Source: Stichopus chloronotus
Lineage: Eukaryota; Echinodermata; Holothuroidea; Aspidochirotida; Stichopodidae
Direction: 5' to 3'
Assembly (NCBI GenBank): GCA_021234535.1
Contig: CM037837.1
Coordinates: 5,806,218 to 5,870,217, forward strand
Length of the DNA: 64,000 bases
Positions 59,771 to 64,000 of the stretch are shown piece by piece. The notes under the pieces are model-generated. The model saw nothing but the letters and a program-made list of their open reading frames with translations. It did not search any database and was not told the DNA's origin. A program made the translations under genes and the position numbers. Each line of letters begins with the position of its first letter. Within the stretch, counting starts at the first letter, position 1.

Positions 59771-62700
59771 CGTACAAGGATGACTGTGTTGAGGGTTACT
59801 TGTGGTATTCCATAGCAAAGTATGCTATGTGTGTAGGCTTGGTCTAACCTTTTGCTACAGTATGTATTACAACAAAAAGAATATTTTTTTTGGTATTTAC
59901 TGTTATTGTTATCACTTATCAGTATCAGTATTGGGCCGATACTGCCTTTGACTTATCGGTTACTAGCAAGTTCAAATATCACCATTATAAGATTGTAAAA
60001 AATGATATGGCGGAACAGTCAGAGCTGTAATTGTTGAGTAGCTATTCTGGTATACTCAGATAGAATCACTTGGACATGCACTCAGTCAGATAGCACCCTT
60101 GCTATTGCTAGGCATACTATACTATTATTGCTGGGCACGATTGAACAATGCTTCACTTACGCAATAAAATCAGGTAATATTTGCATCATCATCAGCGCCT
60201 TGATAAAGCTTAAATACTGTGGCGATGTTTGTATACAAATAAAGAAGAAATTACGTAGTGAACTTACTTTTACACTGCTGAAGGTCATGCCAAAAAATTC
60301 CCCTCACAGATTTCTACAAAAATGATGAAGCTATGCCATGTTATGTTTATTTCCCACAAATTGGTCTCATTTCCTATCTGTACTATTTCCTATCATGTAT
60401 TGAATTCCACAAGCGAACTGCAAGATGTACTGTAGGAAACCAGATGGAGAAAATACGTAAAGACAATTTTAGATGAAAAATCCAGCAAAACTCTAAACTC
60501 CTGGCACACCAGGATGACAGAATTTCTGAATATCTTTCTATTACAGTGATATTATTGAGCTACAGGTACACTTTTGATAGTCATTTAACTGACATGACAT
60601 CTTACTATAAATTTATATGCAACAGCGAAGTCATCATATCGTTATACTGTAAGAACTAGAATATCCGTAGCTTGATTTGATCAACAGCAGACATATAATT
60701 GAGATGCAATCACGGTTGGTGATTTTCTTTCTTTTTTTTAAAAATCATGATTCATATCAAATATATCATGATTTTTTTTTTTCAACATTAAAGATGGATG
60801 CCATGACTTTGCCAATGTTACCCCTGTCTACTGCACACTGCCTCCATGCACAAGAAATGGAATTTATCTATGCAAAGAAAGGTCATCCCAAATTCACTCC
60901 AAGGCAGTTGCTGTTTTGCACAATGCTGTGATCTGGTTTGGGAATATTCTCATCCCTTTAAAATACTTCCAGTGTGTGATCACCAAGGCAACAATTTGTG
61001 AGCTTATATAAAATGTTTGACCAAGTTAACCCAATCAGCAGGGTATCACCGACATAAAACACAAAGCTGTAGAGTAACTGTACCATGCAACAATGATGTT
61101 CACTTACAGTCACACCAGGAAAAAGTGAGCTCTGTCATGTGATAAACTTGGCCTGCATTGTGGCAAGTGTTCTCTAAATTTTATAGGGACATAAGTTGCA
61201 AACTAAATGGTGCATTTTCTCTGTTTCTAGTGGCTTAACTGCAAAGATGAGAGGGATAATGGTGTGATGAAAGTAAAACATTGTTAAATACGTGCCAGAT
61301 TTTACAGAAACAGACAATGATAAGATGTATTCACATAAGTCTGAATCAGGATTAGTTTGGAGATTTTTGACACATGGGCAATGGTTGCCCGTCTTGATTA
61401 CCTTCTTAAAATCTGACATTTGCTAGATTCATTGCCCATCTGAAAACTGAGATGGACTATTGCATAATTTGCATTCTCTCATACACTGCTAATTTTTCTT
61501 GTATGTAGGGTCATAATAATTTTTCAGAAGGGCAAGCAACTGCCTGCCTAAATTCAGATGTCATGCTCTCAAGTCCTGCAAAAAGCCTGTGAGAGGACAG
61601 TTGTGTAAACACAACTTCAATATAAATCTATCTTCACTAAAAAGCATTAAACTTAATGAGACTAAAGCTTTGATAAATTGCTGGAAGAGGTTATTGTCTT
61701 CATGGGGAAAGGTGTATCTTTAGGGAGTCTTTTTGTACGCATGCAAGTGAAACTTTTCAGCTATCACCTATAGATAAAATTGGGAAAAAAATAAGCCATG
61801 CTGTTTATAATGAAGTATTTAAGGTTTAGCAATACATTAGACAACATATAAAAGATTTATTAACACTTAAGATGAAAAACTTTTGAGCATGTTTTTAAAG
61901 TCAGAGACATGTACAGGCTTTGCTATAGTGTGTAAGTAGATGTTAGGCAACAGCAAAATTCCCAAGCCAGTATCCAAAGAAATATCAAGCAGAAGTTCTA
62001 ACTGAAAATTTGTGAATATATTGCAGATTGTTAATTTAGGGTCTTGTTCACATGCCACATAAACGTTTTTGGCAGTTGTGATCGACTGGGATATTTTGTA
62101 ATACTTTTGACGATCTTGCTCCCCACCTGATTAGGACTGGAGTTCTTAAGTACAAAAGCTACTGTATGCAGCAAGCAATACAACTTATGAGATTGTACAG
62201 TGTTTTAGGGACTATAATTCCTCACTTTTAGGAGTTCAAAACTTTGCATACATTGTCACAAGTTGAAAAAGACAGTATAACTGAAATAATTTCAGCACTA
62301 CCTTATTTTGTTTTAAGTCAGTTGAAATGGACACGGCGAATATTTTGATGAACTTTGTTTTCAGGTCATATAGGGAGGTTACTATATTAACAAATTATAA
62401 CTGCCTGCATGGTCATGTACATTACCAACATACTGTACTCTTATGGTCAGCTGTGTTTGCTATGAAGTTTACCAAATATTTACTGCAGAAAAATATCTTT
62501 TTTCTCATTTTTTGTATGTACTGTACTTATCTTCATATATTCTGATGTTCTTAGTATTTTCTTTTCATACGGGCATTACTTTCAAAGGTGTCTTCTGTAA
62601 ACTCCATATTTCACTCAAAAACACTTTAAACATTCTTAGTGGCAGAGGATCGTACAACATTTAGCATCTTCAAGGCAACTGAATGAGGATTTTAAAAGGA

Positions 62701-62799
62701 CTAACAAACTCATGTGTTCATGTATGCACATGCTTTGAACATTGTTGGCCATATCACAGTGTGATCATAACTTTTTCTAAACTTATTTTCAGTCCATGA
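59771..62799. other. No supported gene
   Basis: AT-rich DNA with short frames only (up to 84 codons). A minus-strand donor-like GTAAGT at about 60265 follows an exon too short to judge. T-rich runs occur at 60727 and 60771. An isolated CCCTTTAAAA terminus is at 60955. Confidence 0.5.
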
Positions 62800-62803
62800 T
62801 TAA

Positions 62804-63148
62804 AGGGAAATAGGGCGTTTAGAATACCCCTACAAGACATACAAAAGAAAGTAGCAGTAATCATTATTAATCCATTCAGTCTCATCAATAGACATCTACC
62901 AAAGTTCCATCTCCTCAAAACATTATGCATGTGGTGAGGAATAGAAGATGCATCATTTGAATTTTGAAAAGTTTGGGTGAACAAATTAGTGTTGAACAAC
63001 AAATAACTGAATTTCTATCTGTGAGGAGCTTATTTCTTGAAAAGGAGGCTTCTGTCCTTCCTTATTTTGAATAATCTATCATTCTACATCCACAAAAATT
63101 GGTTTCAAAAACATGGATGTTTTCTCTGAAACAAACGGCCATTTCCCT
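62804..63148. mobile_element. T2/Kolobok-like MITE, 345 bp, TTAA flanks
   Basis: It starts AGGGAAATAGGGCGTTT and ends AAACGGCCATTTCCCT, an imperfect TIR of about 17 bases. TTAA flanks both sides (62800-62803 and 63149-63152). A TTAA duplication with TTAAAGGRR ends is the hallmark of the T2 group of Kolobok-type MITEs described in Xenopus. The interior is about 75-80% similar by eye to 37012-37356. No coding capacity. Confidence 0.75.
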
Positions 63149-63210
63149 TTAAACGAGAGACTACTCAAACATGATACAAAGACAAGAATAATATGGATAG
63201 AAAGCTGTTT

Positions 63211-63228
63211 TTTTTTTTTTTTTTTTAA
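63211..63228. repeat. Poly-T tract
   Basis: An uninterrupted T run of about 18 or more bases. Comparable A or T runs are at 2743-2757, 13320-13333, 53949-53962 and 53439-53452. None is clearly the tail of a retrotransposed gene. Confidence 0.8.
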
Positions 63229-63386
63229 AGAAAGGTGTTGTTTCTGAGTAAGATGTATCGTCTCTGGAGTGCTTGTATCACGATTTAAAACTCATCTCAA
63301 AATCTTAACCGATTGAAAAGTAGTGAACTATTAGCACACTGTAGCAGGTGAGATAACAGGACATGAAACGCTCACATGAACGCCGA

Positions 63387-63413
63387 GTCATAGCAACGTT
63401 AAATTGCTATGAC
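63387..63413. promoter_or_regulatory. Perfect inverted repeat GTCATAGCAA / TTGCTATGAC
   Basis: Ten-base arms are separated by CGTTAAA. The arms resemble half-sites of the RFX X-box (GCAAC/GTTGC-type), though spacing and sequence are not canonical. It lies about 500 bases from the exon candidate at the right edge. Confidence 0.35.
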
Positions 63414-63928
63414 ATTCGCATCGCATGGCTGGAATTAGTTTGTATGATCTTGTAAACGACAGTCCTCGATCCACAGACCGAGTGTCTGCCTAAAATTTCG
63501 CGACTTTCAGGTGGATCCTATCGACTTACAATCACTTTCAAGAAAGAGCTTTTTTATATTCTGTGATATTTACAGATGGTTAACGTATTTACTGCACAGA
63601 CAAATATGTTCGGACAGACGGAACAGTGCACTAAACAAAATCAAGACGGGCGAATCGTAGCCCACCTAAGATGACCCTTTTGCTTCCAAGACCAGCGTTT
63701 AGCTGGGCACAGGTGATTGCCTGAGTCTAATATAATGCCAAGCAGGGCCTGGAAGACAAAAAATGAAATACTGTATGGGTACAGTAGATCTCCTGCACAT
63801 ATGAATGGGAAGAGATGTCAAGAGGCTCGCAACTACAGAAGTGTAACTAAAAACACTCAAATTGTGACTTCTGATACATATGGAGACAACCAGGTCAGCC
63901 AGCAGGATTTAGTCAGTCTCACCCTTAC

Positions 63929-64000
63929 CATCAAAGGCATCAGCGCGAGCATGAAACCTTCGGCGGGTGGAACTCCCTGGTGCCACGCCAAGCATCTTTA
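63929..64000 (-). CDS. Possible partial exon at the right edge
   Basis: The block is richer in G+C and CpG than its surroundings and carries a good minus-strand donor (GATG followed by GTAAGGGTGAG). One frame gives MLGVAPGSSTRRRFHARADA and ends in phase 1. Another gives MLALMPLM and ends in phase 0. A very good acceptor (ATTTTTTGTCTTCCAG) starts a possible next exon at 63748. The first frame then stops after 16 further codons and the second after about 35. The plus strand of the same block is also open from 63875 (HPYHQRHQREHETFGGWNSL), so the strand is unresolved. Confidence 0.27.

Noticed and set aside
1..64000. CRISPR arrays, rRNA, tRNA genes, LINE or LTR polymerases
   Set aside because: No regular spacer arrays, no A/B-box cloverleafs, and no reverse-transcriptase or integrase motifs were recognisable in any frame.

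Overview
This is animal nuclear DNA: AT-rich, intron-dominated, full of short non-autonomous transposons and with no prokaryote-style gene packing. I see no CRISPR array, rRNA or convincing tRNA. The T2/Kolobok-like and hAT-like miniature elements, the long introns and short symmetric exons fit a marine invertebrate deuterostome. An echinoderm is my best guess, but this is inference and no marker gene proves it.

The clearest gene lies on the minus strand between about 54.6 kb and 30.2 kb and probably runs further left. Five exons (49662-49558, 47902-47795, 44400-44251, 33722-32652, 30443-30207) each start after an AG acceptor, end before a GT donor and are whole numbers of codons in phase 0. 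Joined, they give 557 codons of a hydrophilic, mostly disordered protein. It has a charged N-terminal part, one short coiled coil, a 357-codon Ser/Pro/Gly/Asn/His-rich exon with SP-containing internal repeats, and a basic amphipathic helix. I do not recognise the family. Two possible 5' exons (54832-54749 and 54551-54543) and three possible 3' exons (22139-22086, 21491-21381, 17982-17950) keep the same phase but are weak.

Other coding-like pieces are an unrecognised minus-strand block ending in a stop at 19166, a minus-strand block at 56307-55885 that looks like a decayed adhesion-GPCR GAIN region with in-frame stops, an orphan plus-strand frame at 6317-6622, a possible plus-strand first exon at 15341, and a GC-richer block open on both strands at the right edge.

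The rest is intron or intergenic DNA rich in mobile elements. At least seven elements carry TTAA-type flanks and AGG-type termini (5857, 7125, 13983, 32170, 37012, 57303, 62804). A 998-bp GC-rich hAT-like element at 50256-51253 has a perfect 8-bp target duplication, and a shorter relative sits at 59437-59770. Other families are a module around GAGGTGAGGGAGTATG (four copies), a repeat that carries a splice donor (five or six copies), and a long repeat in two opposed copies (37.6-38.1 kb and 53.0-53.3 kb). Candidate regulatory sites include a TAATC palindrome at 39152, a perfect inverted repeat at 63387 and a DR1 nuclear-receptor site inside a repeat at 5305.
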